In this document: positions 26,047 to 34,224 of the stretch, one piece after another
How the letters are laid out: every line of letters starts with the position of its first letter
How positions within the stretch are numbered: position 1 is the stretch's first letter
From: Acidobacteriaceae bacterium
Lineage (GTDB): Bacteria; Acidobacteriota; Terriglobia; Terriglobales; Acidobacteriaceae
DNA length: 64,000 bases
Direction: 5' to 3'
NCBI GenBank assembly: GCA_003165075.1
Contig: PLSM01000095.1
Span: forward strand, 39,681-103,680
Notes under the pieces: model-generated
The model's database searches: none
Told to the model about the DNA's origin: nothing
What the model saw: only the letters and a program-made list of their open reading frames with translations
Made by a program: the position numbers and the translations under genes

Positions 26047-26995
26047 CCAAAACCAAATCTCATCCGATCCGCCGCCAATGCAAAAGAATCTCGCTGGATC
26101 AAAGTCCGTGCACAGCTGCAATTTCCGCTCCGCTGGAAGACTGTCAAATGAAGACGCACGTTCGCTGGCTGCAATTCACGATGTCTTTGCCCGCCAGCTG
26201 GCGATTGCATTGGATGCGCAACTCGCGACGAGCCTCGAGGTGAAGCTTAAGACATTTGATCAGCTTACGCTTAAGGATCACCAGGAGGGCATTCCGTCGT
26301 ACATCGTGCCACTATCCCTGGGAACCTTGCCGGGCCATGTGATCGTGGAGTGCGATCTGCGTCTTGTATTGATGATGCTCGACCTCCTGATGGGAGGATC
26401 TGGAGACGTCAGGGACGAAGAGTGCGAACTTTCCGAAATCGACGAAGAGATCATGCGGGATGTGATTCAACTCATCGCGGAACAGGCCGAACAGGCATGG
26501 CATATTCCGGGACTGGCGATGACGGCGAACCGTCCCATCAAGACGGATGCCCTCCATCGATTCTGCCCGCCCAACGAAAAGATTGCCGTGTTAAGTTTTG
26601 GCGTGCAGCTTGTAGGAGCATCCGGTTCGTTCAACCTCGTGTTCCCCGCGGGTTTTCTGAATGTGTTAATCAAACAGAACAAACTGGATCAACCGCAGAA
26701 GAAGAGACTCTGGAGCTTTCCGACGGCTCCAATTCGCGAACGCATTCTCGATTGCGAAATGCAGGTGAGCGCCGAATTGCCAGGACTCAAAGTTGCAGTT
26801 CGCGACCTCATCGCGCTCCAGCCTGGATCAGTTCTGAAGCTTCGAGCTCCAATACAAACTCCGGGGGTGCTGACTGCCGGCTCACGGGCTATCTATGAGG
26901 CCGTGCCGGTAAGAAATGGAGCGCAAAGGGCAGCACAGTTAGGCCGACGTTCACCACAAGCAGACTGGAAATCGGAGGAGTCAAGAAATGGATAA
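26033..26995 (+). CDS. fliM: Flagellar motor switch protein FliM lacking the N-terminal CheY-binding motif
   Basis: The middle CheC-like domain (about 45-230) starts with the FliM-type segment CNFRSAGRLSNEDARSLAAI and contains LMMLDLLMGGSGD. The C-terminal SpoA domain has VSAELPGLKVAVRDLIALQP and GSVLKL. The usual N-terminal LSQxEIDALL motif, which binds phospho-CheY, is absent; only a polar Ser/Pro-rich leader precedes the core. TTG 26033 follows GGGAG with a six-base gap; TTG 26018 and ATG 26078 are alternatives. The gene overlaps the end of fliA and the start of fliN. Confidence 0.9.
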   Translation: MSIPSQNQISSDPPPMQKNLAGSKSVHSCNFRSAGRLSNEDARSLAAIHDVFARQLAIALDAQLATSLEVKLKTFDQLTLKDHQEGIPSYIVPLSLGTLPGHVIVECDLRLVLMMLDLLMGGSGDVRDEECELSEIDEEIMRDVIQLIAEQAEQAWHIPGLAMTANRPIKTDALHRFCPPNEKIAVLSFGVQLVGASGSFNLVFPAGFLNVLIKQNKLDQPQKKRLWSFPTAPIRERILDCEMQVSAELPGLKVAVRDLIALQPGSVLKLRAPIQTPGVLTAGSRAIYEAVPVRNGAQRAAQLGRRSPQADWKSEESRNG

Positions 26996-27785
26996 TCATG
27001 CAAAGACAAACGCAGCACGTGAGTTCGCAACCGCCTTTGCCGGGTCTCTGTCAGCATCGCTGACGCTGGCCACAGGAATGCCCTGGCCGCTTGAAGTTAT
27101 GAGGGGGCCGGATGTTCCCACCTCCAAAGGGACGCCGATTCATTTTCGGCTGAAGGTCGACGGCGCGCTCAACGGTGAGTGCTTCGTCGAATTCTTTGAA
27201 CCGCAGGTGGCTGCTCTCGTTTCGAAGATCGTGAAACAGCCCATCGAGACTATCTCCGATGAGCACGGCGAAGCTCTGGCGAAGATCATCTCGTCGGCGA
27301 TCACCGATTTCACCGAATCCCTGTCTTCCAGCTACGGAGCGCTGTCCGTGAAGGTCGATCGAGTCGCTGGCCTGGCGTTCGGGGGAATGTTTGTTGTTCC
27401 TCTTACGGCAAGTGATGATCCCACAGGCACGCCTGTCTTGCTCTATTTCGGAGTCCAGCTTCTCGACGCGTTATCATCCTTCGCCCTGGCAGAGCATGGC
27501 AATGAACCTGACGAGCCACAGGTGTATCCGTACAATTTAAAGCTTGTCATGGATGTCGAATTGAATGTCTCGGTGCTCTTTGGCCAAAGGCAACTGCCTC
27601 TCCGAGATGTGCTGGCCCTTTCAAGTGGCTCTGTAATCGAGTTAGACCGAATGGTTGATGAGCCGGTGGAACTGCTGCTCGATGGCAAGCTGATTGCCCG
27701 CGGCGAGGCTGTGATCGTCGATGGGAATTACGGATTACGAGTGACGGAGATTCCGCAGCCTGTTGTATCTCACTTCTTGAATTAA
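26988..27785 (+). CDS. fliN: Flagellar motor switch protein FliN with N-terminal CheC/FliY-like extension
   Basis: The C-terminal ~75 residues are a classic FliN SpoA domain: KLVMDVELNVSVLFGQRQLP, LRDVLALSSGSVIELDRMVD and EAVIVDGNYGLRVTEI. The N-terminal ~180 residues resemble the CheC-like domain seen in FliY proteins (GECFVEFFEPQVAALVSKIV). At 265 residues it is far longer than E. coli FliN (about 137). It overlaps the end of fliM and should form the bottom of the C-ring. No phosphatase motif of CheC type could be recognised with confidence. Confidence 0.9.
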   Translation: MDNHAKTNAAREFATAFAGSLSASLTLATGMPWPLEVMRGPDVPTSKGTPIHFRLKVDGALNGECFVEFFEPQVAALVSKIVKQPIETISDEHGEALAKIISSAITDFTESLSSSYGALSVKVDRVAGLAFGGMFVVPLTASDDPTGTPVLLYFGVQLLDALSSFALAEHGNEPDEPQVYPYNLKLVMDVELNVSVLFGQRQLPLRDVLALSSGSVIELDRMVDEPVELLLDGKLIARGEAVIVDGNYGLRVTEIPQPVVSHFLN

Positions 27786-27804
27786 TCGGTTGAGGTTGAT
27801 TGAA

Positions 27805-28710
27805 ATGGAATTGGCAATGAAGTCTTTTTGGCCCGTCGTAGACCGTAGTTGGAAAAGCATGCGAGCAGTTTGCGACGATGCATCCTGCCACAACACACAA
27901 CTGATGCGGAGCATCCCTGGCGGCCGAACCGGGATTCAGTGTGGCGATCGATGGTATTGCAGCGTCGACTGTTTTGCCCGGGGATCCCGCGCCGAGCTTA
28001 CCTCACTTTCGAATGCACATTTCAATGAGAATCCGCGCATTCCTCGTATGTCGATGGGCTTGACCCTCCTGGCGAAGGGCTACTTGAATGTGGAATCGCT
28101 CCGATTCGCACAGATTGAAAGCGAACGTCATCGGGAGACCCTTGAAACCACGTTGACTCGACTTTGCCTGGTTAGCGAGAAACAACTCGCCGCCGCTCGA
28201 GCCGCCCAGTGGGGTTATCCGGTACTTGCCCAGGATCGCATCGGCCAGACGGTCGAATCGGACATCCCTCAATATCTACTTCAGCAATCAGCCGCAGTAC
28301 CCTTGGATTATTCGGTCAAAGCAAAACGAATTCTGCTCGGTTTTGTGTTTCGAGTTGACCATAGTCTGCTTGAATCGATCGAAAAAGTCACCGGTTGCAA
28401 GGTCGTTCCGTGCTTCATCACTGCTACAGAACTCGCGGAGCAAACCAAGCGGGTAGCGACTTTTCCAAGTCACACGGAAACCGTAATCGAAGACCTGGGT
28501 TTGCCGGAAAGAATGGCCAGGACCGCTGGACGATTCGCTGTTGAAGTGGCTGCGGATCACGCCGTCTTCTCGCGCTGCCGGAGTCACGTTTGGGCAAGAG
28601 TTTCAGGCAAGCGAGGAAAAGTTGACATAATCTTCCGCCCCGAGCGCTTCGCTACCTCTGAAGTGTTAGCAAATTCGAGCGTTCAACATGAAATAGTCTG
28701 CTCTTTTTAA
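27805..28710 (+). CDS. GspE-N/MshEN-like domain protein with a cysteine-rich N-terminus, unknown function
   Basis: Residues from about 80 onward fit the GspE/PilB/MshE N-terminal fold: LTLLAKGYLNVESLRFAQ, TLTRLCLVSEKQLAAARAAQ with GYPVL, an IPQYLLQQSAAVPLDYS segment and a final VTGCKVVPCFITATELAEQ. No ATPase domain follows. The N-terminus has Cys-x4-Cys and a later CGDRWYCSVDC cluster that could bind zinc. Some MshEN domains bind c-di-GMP, but the key Arg-Leu-Gly motif is not clearly kept here. ATG 27805 follows a GAGG; TTG 27790 is an alternative. It directly follows fliN. Confidence 0.68.
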   Translation: MELAMKSFWPVVDRSWKSMRAVCDDASCHNTQLMRSIPGGRTGIQCGDRWYCSVDCFARGSRAELTSLSNAHFNENPRIPRMSMGLTLLAKGYLNVESLRFAQIESERHRETLETTLTRLCLVSEKQLAAARAAQWGYPVLAQDRIGQTVESDIPQYLLQQSAAVPLDYSVKAKRILLGFVFRVDHSLLESIEKVTGCKVVPCFITATELAEQTKRVATFPSHTETVIEDLGLPERMARTAGRFAVEVAADHAVFSRCRSHVWARVSGKRGKVDIIFRPERFATSEVLANSSVQHEIVCSF

Positions 28711-28738
28711 TAAACAGATCGCCGCCACATGCCGATAA
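28711..28738 (+). promoter_or_regulatory. Sigma-28 (FliA) promoter for the HDOD gene
   Basis: TAAA (28711-28714), 16 bases, GCCGATAA (28731-28738): both elements match the FliA consensus perfectly. The predicted start of transcription is near 28745. An ATG at 28729 overlaps the -10 element and cannot be used from this promoter. Confidence 0.85.
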
Positions 28739-28758
28739 ATACGTCAGGTGGTGGCACG

Positions 28759-29460
28759 GTGCGGAATTTAAGAGTATTTGACATAGGATCAGGCCGTTGC
28801 GCGGCTTCCGAATCCAGATGGGCCCAGATCGAGTGCGGAAGTGATCTCCGTGAGGTTCCCGTGCACCTGGAAACTCGGTTGCTTATGGAACTCAGGACGC
28901 AGGAACGCAGTGTCGATCTTCGAGAGATATCGCAATTGGTTCTTGGAGATCTGGGTGCTGCGTTGCAGATTTTTCGTCGTGCAGCCCAGGAGTATTGGTT
29001 CCCTGAAGACCGCCCAACCCGTATCGAAGATTGCATCTCAAGTCTTGGTCTGCAGTCTTGCCTGGAGGCCCTTTCCAGCGAAAGATCGACATCCGGAACA
29101 TGCTCAAATGACGTCATTGAAACTTGGCGGCACGCAAAGGAAGTTGCAGAGTGCTGTAAGCAGCTTGCGTCGGAACCCGCAGCAACCGTAAACCCCGACG
29201 AAGCTTATCTGGTTGGGCTTTTCCATCAGATCTATTCACTGCCTGGCATCCTGGGATGGGGCGGGTCGGATTCGACCTCGAAAACTGCAGCCCTTTGCGG
29301 CCATCGCATGGCAGAAGATTGGTCCCTGCCTCGTTGCGTACTGGACTATTTCAGTGAACTCCAAGACCCGGCTCATGAACAACAGTGGTCGCGGATCGTG
29401 CAGAGAGCGCACGAGATGGCCAGCAGCCCGTTGCCGAATAACACTCTGATCGAAATCTGA
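28759..29460 (+). CDS. HDOD-domain protein, late flagellar class
   Basis: The product resembles HDOD signalling proteins: an N-terminal part with LLMELRTQERSVDLREISQL, the HDOD core VLGDLGAALQIFRRAAQEY and the RIEDCISSLGLQSCLEALSS helix, and a C-terminal helical half (DEAYLVGLFHQIYSLPGILG). Catalytic HD residues are not expected in this family. GTG 28759 is chosen because it lies downstream of the predicted transcription start and after AGGTGG. HDOD proteins bind partners in signalling and motility control. Its function in the flagellar regulon is inferred from its promoter and position. Confidence 0.72.
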   Translation: MRNLRVFDIGSGRCAASESRWAQIECGSDLREVPVHLETRLLMELRTQERSVDLREISQLVLGDLGAALQIFRRAAQEYWFPEDRPTRIEDCISSLGLQSCLEALSSERSTSGTCSNDVIETWRHAKEVAECCKQLASEPAATVNPDEAYLVGLFHQIYSLPGILGWGGSDSTSKTAALCGHRMAEDWSLPRCVLDYFSELQDPAHEQQWSRIVQRAHEMASSPLPNNTLIEI

Positions 29461-29676
29461 TCTGTGGCGTCGACTAGGTCCAAGCATACCGGCAGCTTCA
29501 CATCGTTTAGTCGGCCGCATCTTTCCCGGAAGGCTTTAGATTGCGTTCGGATGAGGAACGTCCAGCCGTTTTATCGGGTGTACCGAAGCCGTAACGAGAT
29601 TCTCACCAAAGACTCATCAAGTCAGGCCATTTAGGCCTATGTGCGCCCGTTTTTGGGCAAACATTGCCTAGTTAGA
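29461..29676 (+). other. Intergenic region upstream of flgF
   Basis: No gene is seen. The region ends in the sigma-54 promoter and should contain upstream activator sites for the FlrC-like regulator; I cannot identify them. GGCC-containing repeats (AGGCCATTTAGGCCTA near 29622-29640) are a candidate. Confidence 0.3.
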
Positions 29677-29692
29677 TGGCACGCGTCGTGCA
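29677..29692 (+). promoter_or_regulatory. Sigma-54 promoter for the flgFGAHIJ operon
   Basis: TGGCACGCGTCGTGCA with GG (29678-29679) and GC (29690-29691) separated by 10 bases; identical to the site at 6463-6478. The predicted transcription start is near 29703, 15 bases before the flgF ATG. Confidence 0.9.
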
Positions 29693-29717
29693 CTGTCTTA
29701 TGCGGATAGAGGCGCAC

Positions 29718-30455
29718 ATGGATAGTGGACTTTACGCCGCGTGCACGGGTTTAGTGGCCCGCACCCAGGCTCTGGATACGATAGCCAACAATCTGGCCAA
29801 CGCGAGTACGGTCGGCTACCGTGCGGAACATAACGTGTTTAGTTCCGTTCTAGCCAGCGCCGGGAGCGCGACAGACTCTGCCCTCAATCAAGCTATCAAC
29901 AGCTTTGGAATGCTCAGCGGAACGACGTTGGACCAGACCCAGGGCGCGCTTCAAAAGACTGGGAACGATCTTGACCTTGGCATCGAAGGCCCGGGTTACT
30001 TTGTAGTTCAGACTGCGAACGGCCCAGTTTATACGCGCAATGGCGCCTTCCAGGTATCAAGCAGAGGCCAACTGGTCACGGCGGCCGGTGATGCGGTCAT
30101 GGGCGAGAAGGGAGTCATCACAATGGTTCCCGGCGCTGTTTCAATAAGCGCGGACGGAACCATATCCTCAAACGGAGCCATTTCAGGCAAGTTGAGAGTG
30201 GTCGAGTTTCCAGCAGGCACACAGTTAACGAGCGTCGGCAGCACTTATTACTCCGCACCGGCAAACACGGCAGCTCCCGCGACGGAATCCAATGTGCGGC
30301 AGGGTATGCTCGAAAGCTCCAATGTGAACCCAATTTCCAGCATGGTTGAGCTGGTCACAGCGCAACGTTCCGCCGAGATGATGCAGCGCGCTCTTTCGAT
30401 GTTCAACTCGGAAATTGACAAGACAGCAACGCAGGACCTTCCCAAGGTCGGCTAA
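29718..30455 (+). CDS. flgF: Flagellar distal rod protein FlgF
   Basis: ATG 29718 (MDSGLYAACTGLVARTQALD) is chosen; an ATG at 29676 lies in the promoter. The 245-residue protein shows the axial motif IANNLANASTVGYRAEHNVF, the core DLGIEGPGYFVVQTANGPVY with TRNGAF, and the C-terminal ESSNVNPISSMVELVTAQRS. It forms the rod with FlgG, located 10 bases downstream. Confidence 0.94.
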   Translation: MDSGLYAACTGLVARTQALDTIANNLANASTVGYRAEHNVFSSVLASAGSATDSALNQAINSFGMLSGTTLDQTQGALQKTGNDLDLGIEGPGYFVVQTANGPVYTRNGAFQVSSRGQLVTAAGDAVMGEKGVITMVPGAVSISADGTISSNGAISGKLRVVEFPAGTQLTSVGSTYYSAPANTAAPATESNVRQGMLESSNVNPISSMVELVTAQRSAEMMQRALSMFNSEIDKTATQDLPKVG

Positions 30456-30465
30456 AGGAGACTCA

Positions 30466-31257
30466 ATGTTTCATGCACTTTATACGGCTGCCAGCGGAAT
30501 GACCGCCCAGCAAATCAACCTGGATAATATTGCCAATAATCTAGCCAACTCCAGCACGGCTGGGTTCCAGTCGCGGAGAGTGCAGTTTTCCGATCTCCTT
30601 TATCAGAATGACATCATGCCGGGCGCGGCGGCCACCCAGCAGACTACGGTCGCATCCGGCCTGCAGATCGGGCTCGGCACCAGGCCCGGCAATACTGAAG
30701 TTGTCCAAACGCAGGGCGACTTGAGCAGCACCGGCAACCCGCTCGATCTTGCCATTCAGGGCAGCGGCTTCTTTCAGATTCTGCTGCCGAATGGACAGAC
30801 CGGCTACACGCGGTCAGGGAACTTCCAGGCGGATGCCCAGGGAAATATTGTCACCGCAAACGGAGATGCTCTTCAGCCGGCAATCAACATTCCAGCGGCC
30901 GCGACAAATATCACCATTGGCAGTGACGGTACGGTGAGTGTTACGCTGCCCGGGCAAACGCAGGCGCAACAGGTGGGCATCATTCAATTGGCGATGTTCG
31001 CGAACCCCGGCGGCTTGAACAGCGTCGGCAATAATATCTACCTGGCGACTACCGCTTCAGGTCAGCCGGTTATCGGCGCCGCGGGCGGCGCCGATGGTCT
31101 GGGCACGATTCAGCAGGGGATGATCGAACAATCGAATGTGAATGTGGTGGATGAATTCGTGAATATGATCCTGGCCCAGCGCTCGTATGAGTCAAATTCG
31201 CGTGTTGTTAAGGCAGCCGATGAGATGCTTCAACAACTGAATCAACTGGCGCAGTAA
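30466..31257 (+). CDS. flgG: Flagellar distal rod protein FlgG
   Basis: ATG 30466 follows AAAGGAG and begins MFHALYTAASGMTAQQINLD, the usual FlgG start. The 263-residue product has IANNLANSSTAGFQSRRVQF, DLAIQGSGFFQILLPNGQTG and the C-terminal VNVVDEFVNMILAQRSYESN motif. It is a distal rod subunit of normal length (about 260). Confidence 0.96.
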   Translation: MFHALYTAASGMTAQQINLDNIANNLANSSTAGFQSRRVQFSDLLYQNDIMPGAAATQQTTVASGLQIGLGTRPGNTEVVQTQGDLSSTGNPLDLAIQGSGFFQILLPNGQTGYTRSGNFQADAQGNIVTANGDALQPAINIPAAATNITIGSDGTVSVTLPGQTQAQQVGIIQLAMFANPGGLNSVGNNIYLATTASGQPVIGAAGGADGLGTIQQGMIEQSNVNVVDEFVNMILAQRSYESNSRVVKAADEMLQQLNQLAQ

Positions 31258-31267
31258 AGACGCAACC

Positions 31268-31831
31268 ATGTCGCGATTTGCTTACATACTGACCGGATTC
31301 ATCGTTGCGGCAACCGCATTGCCGGCTGCGGCAGCGTCTGCCAGTCACACGATCAGTATCGAGCAGATATCTTCAGCAATCAGCGATGCAGGGATGCCTA
31401 TTTCGCCGGAAGAGATAACGCTCCTATCCCAGGTTCGGGCGACCACGGATGCACCGAGGCTCAAGGTCAGGTCCATTCAGAATGGGAGCGATCATGCGGC
31501 AATCGTGCGGATCGAATGCGAGAATCCGGGGGAATGTCTCCCGTTCTTTGTAAAGACACGGTTGAGTCAGAACGCAGGATCAGCGACTGCACCACCAATA
31601 TTGTCGCCGTCTTTGGCAGTTGCAACTAGAAATGCTTCAAGGGCGATCGTCGTGCGAGCGGGCACGCAGGCCGTCCTATTACTTGAGGGAGACCGGGTGC
31701 ATATCCGGATCACGGTTGTCTGCATCGATAACGGCACTTCTGGAGAGAAAATCCGAGTGAGAAGCATCGACAATCGGCAGTTGTACGTGGCGGAAGTCGT
31801 TGACGCCACTTTATTGAAGGGAAGCCTCTGA
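31268..31831 (+). CDS. flgA: Flagellar P-ring assembly chaperone FlgA
   Basis: A 187-residue protein with an N-terminal signal peptide (FAYILTGFIVAATALPAAAA) and the C-terminal SAF/FlgA region (IVVRAGTQAVLLLEGDRVHI, EKIRVRSIDNRQLYVAEVVD). FlgA helps FlgI assemble the P-ring in the periplasm. It overlaps flgH by one base (TGATG). Confidence 0.9.
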   Translation: MSRFAYILTGFIVAATALPAAAASASHTISIEQISSAISDAGMPISPEEITLLSQVRATTDAPRLKVRSIQNGSDHAAIVRIECENPGECLPFFVKTRLSQNAGSATAPPILSPSLAVATRNASRAIVVRAGTQAVLLLEGDRVHIRITVVCIDNGTSGEKIRVRSIDNRQLYVAEVVDATLLKGSL

Positions 31832-32550
31832 TGAAGAACAGCAACAAGCGCAGCCATGCGCGACTCTTGGCTTGTGTCGTTCTAATGGGAGCGGTTGCAG
31901 TTCCGGCTGCCAAGGCAAAGACCAGCAAGAAGAACAATCCGTCTGAATTACGGTCAGACTACATTGCGCGCCTTCAGGAGCATGAGACTCCGGCTGCGCA
32001 AATTACCGTAGGCAGCCTATGGAACGCCAGCGGTGAAATGAATGACATTTCTTCTGACTACAAAGCGCGAAAGCTGAACGATACAGTCGTCATCCTTGTC
32101 TCAGTGCAAACCACCGCGGCACAAACCGGGGATGTGAATAGCCAGCGAGCTTTCCAAACCAGTTCTGCCATTACCGGCCTTGCAGGGGACGTCAACACCA
32201 AGGGCCTGAATCCGCTGTTCAACGCAAATTCGTCCACGTCTCTGAAGGGATCCGGAGCAACGGATTCAAGTACAACATTTCAGACAAGCATGACCGCCCA
32301 GGTAATTGCTGTGCTTCCCAGCGGCAATCTGATCGTCGAGGCTCAGCGGAAGATCTTCATGAACAGCCAGCACGAAGACGTGACGATTCGGGGAGTTGTT
32401 CGACCCAAGGATATCGGTTCGAACAATACTGTGCCATCCGCGGCGCTTAGCAATCTTGAAATCGAAATGAAGGGCAAAGGCATCATTGCGGATAGTACCC
32501 GTCGTCCCAACGCACTTACCCGGGCAATTCTATGGCTGACAGGATTCTGA
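31831..32550 (+). CDS. flgH: Flagellar L-ring protein FlgH
   Basis: The 239-residue protein has ARKLNDTVVILVSVQTTAAQ, MTAQVIAVLPSGNLIVEAQR and a VTIRGVVRPKDIGSNNTVPS-type segment, all diagnostic of FlgH. The signal sequence runs LLACVVLMGAVAVPAAKA; its only Cys lies at the beginning of the hydrophobic core, so it does not look like a lipobox, although FlgH is usually a lipoprotein. It forms the outer-membrane ring around the rod. Confidence 0.94.
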   Translation: MKNSNKRSHARLLACVVLMGAVAVPAAKAKTSKKNNPSELRSDYIARLQEHETPAAQITVGSLWNASGEMNDISSDYKARKLNDTVVILVSVQTTAAQTGDVNSQRAFQTSSAITGLAGDVNTKGLNPLFNANSSTSLKGSGATDSSTTFQTSMTAQVIAVLPSGNLIVEAQRKIFMNSQHEDVTIRGVVRPKDIGSNNTVPSAALSNLEIEMKGKGIIADSTRRPNALTRAILWLTGF

Positions 32551-32555
32551 CTCGT

Positions 32556-33749
32556 ATGAGCAACTCGCAGGATTTGTTTCGGCTTCGGACATTCTTTCCG
32601 ATGACACGGATGCTCGCTTTGTGCCTCTGTCTCATAGCCTGTGCGGCAAGTGCCTTTGCGGCGAGCCCCAATCGCCAGGTTCTGATTAGGGATATCACCA
32701 GCGTTGAAGGCGTTCGAAACAACATGCTGGTCGGCTATGGATTGGTGGCTGGTCTAAACAGAACCGGGGATAGCCAGCAGACCTACTTCACCGTGCAAAC
32801 TCTGGCCAATGCCATGCAGCGTATGGGGGTGCTGATTGCTCCAGGCATGGTTGAGGTGAAGAATGTGGCGGCAGTCTTTATCACTGCCAATCTGCCACCT
32901 TTTGCTCGCCCAGGCGCCCAACTCGATATCACCGTGTCTTCGGTCGGAGATGCGAAGAGCCTTGTCGGCGGAGTTCTGCTGATGAGCGCTTTGCATGGGC
33001 CTGACGGGCAGGTCTACGCTGAGGCCCAGGGTCCGCTGGTCATGGGCGGGTACACTGCGGGCAACAGTAGCAACGGGAAAGAAGTTAATTCCACGACCGT
33101 CGGTATCGTCCCCAATGGCGGCATCGTGGAGCGCGATACGGCTGTCGATCTGCATGGTTTTAAGTCGGTATCGCTTCTATTGCGCAATCCGGACTTCACA
33201 ACTGCAAAAGAGATCGCAGATGCAGTTAACCAGAACTTCCACAAGACAGTTGCATCGGCTCTCGACAGTACCCGCGTCGATGTCAGCGTCGCCGACAGTG
33301 GATCGCCTTCAGTGCCGGACCTCATCTCCCGAGTGCAGAACCTGGCGCTCGAGGTCCACACGCCGGCGAAGATTGTTGTCAACGAGCGGAATGGAACGAT
33401 TGTCCTTGGGGGAGATGTGAAACTCACACCCGTTTCTGTGATTCACGGCAATCTCTCCATTCAGGTTGTCACTTCGTACGACGTCGCGGCTGTTCCATTG
33501 AACGGTGCCGGCAATGATGAAAAGGGAAAAGACCGCCATGGCGACAGGCTGCAGCCCCTCCTGGTCCCGGAAACAAATTTGAGCGTCAACGACGGCCCGG
33601 CGCAGACCATGCGGCTTGATGATGGCGCGAATGTCGAAGAGTTGGTGAGCGGTCTTCACGCCATTGGCACTTCGGCCCGGGATGTGGTGGCGATTCTTCA
33701 GGCAATCAAGGCCGAGGGCGGCCTGCAGGCCGAGTTGGAGGTACAGTAA
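32556..33749 (+). CDS. flgI: Flagellar P-ring protein FlgI
   Basis: The protein has a signal peptide (MLALCLCLIACAASAFA) followed by the FlgI core: RDITSVEGVRNNMLVGYGLV, LNRTGDSQQTYFTVQTLANA, an NVAAVFITANLPPFARPG-like segment and the C-terminal ELVSGLHAIGTSARDVVAIL. Starts at 32532, 32556 and 32601 are all possible and none has a strong ribosome binding site; the mature protein is unaffected. FlgI forms the periplasmic P-ring. Confidence 0.94.
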   Translation: MSNSQDLFRLRTFFPMTRMLALCLCLIACAASAFAASPNRQVLIRDITSVEGVRNNMLVGYGLVAGLNRTGDSQQTYFTVQTLANAMQRMGVLIAPGMVEVKNVAAVFITANLPPFARPGAQLDITVSSVGDAKSLVGGVLLMSALHGPDGQVYAEAQGPLVMGGYTAGNSSNGKEVNSTTVGIVPNGGIVERDTAVDLHGFKSVSLLLRNPDFTTAKEIADAVNQNFHKTVASALDSTRVDVSVADSGSPSVPDLISRVQNLALEVHTPAKIVVNERNGTIVLGGDVKLTPVSVIHGNLSIQVVTSYDVAAVPLNGAGNDEKGKDRHGDRLQPLLVPETNLSVNDGPAQTMRLDDGANVEELVSGLHAIGTSARDVVAILQAIKAEGGLQAELEVQ

Positions 33750-34160
33750 ATGGCAACGAGTATGAGCACGGCCTCACTTACGTCACAAAGCAGCCTTCTT
33801 CAATCAACAGAAGATCGCATGCTTCATCAACTCACATCGCAACCGGCCACCAAAGACAGCTCGAAGATCGAAAAGGGAGCCAAAGAGTTTGAAGCCATGC
33901 TCTTGACCACCTGGCTGCAGCAAGCCGAACAATCCATTGCCACCGTGCCAGGCGCCGAAGATGATGAAGATGCCGCCGGGCGCGAGCAGATGATGAGCCT
34001 GGGGGTACAGTCTGTTGCAACCTCGCTGGCGGCCTCAGGAGGCATAGGGATTGGCCGGATGATTGCCCAAGCTATGCATTCCATGGCAGATAAGGCCGAA
34101 ATGGCGGCCCAGGATCAGGGTACGAAGGCAATTAAAACAGATATTGTCAAGGAACGCTGA
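33750..34160 (+). CDS. flgJ: FlgJ-like rod-binding protein without muramidase domain
   Basis: The 136-residue protein contains the rod-binding domain KIEKGAKEFEAMLLTTWLQQ with a GREQMMSLGVQSVATSLAAS helix. The C-terminal glucosaminidase domain of enterobacterial FlgJ is absent, as in many other phyla, so a separate hydrolase must open the peptidoglycan. It directly follows flgI and ends the sigma-54 operon. Confidence 0.9.
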   Translation: MATSMSTASLTSQSSLLQSTEDRMLHQLTSQPATKDSSKIEKGAKEFEAMLLTTWLQQAEQSIATVPGAEDDEDAAGREQMMSLGVQSVATSLAASGGIGIGRMIAQAMHSMADKAEMAAQDQGTKAIKTDIVKER

Positions 34161-34169
34161 GAATTCAGT

Positions 34170-34197
34170 TAAACTCTCGCCTGCTAAGTGCCGATAG
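34170..34197 (+). promoter_or_regulatory. Sigma-28 (FliA) promoter for flgM-flgN-flgK-flgL
   Basis: TAAA (34170-34173), 16 bases, GCCGATAG (34190-34197). It starts ten bases after the flgJ stop and lies 28 bases before the flgM start. Expression of the anti-sigma factor from a FliA promoter is the classical feedback arrangement. Confidence 0.85.
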
Positions 34198-34224
34198 GGA
34201 CGCAGGCTTCAATAAGGAGTCGTC

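Noticed and set aside
29676..29717. ATG 29676 as start of flgF
   Set aside because: It lies inside the sigma-54 promoter; ATG 29718 starts the conserved FlgF sequence.
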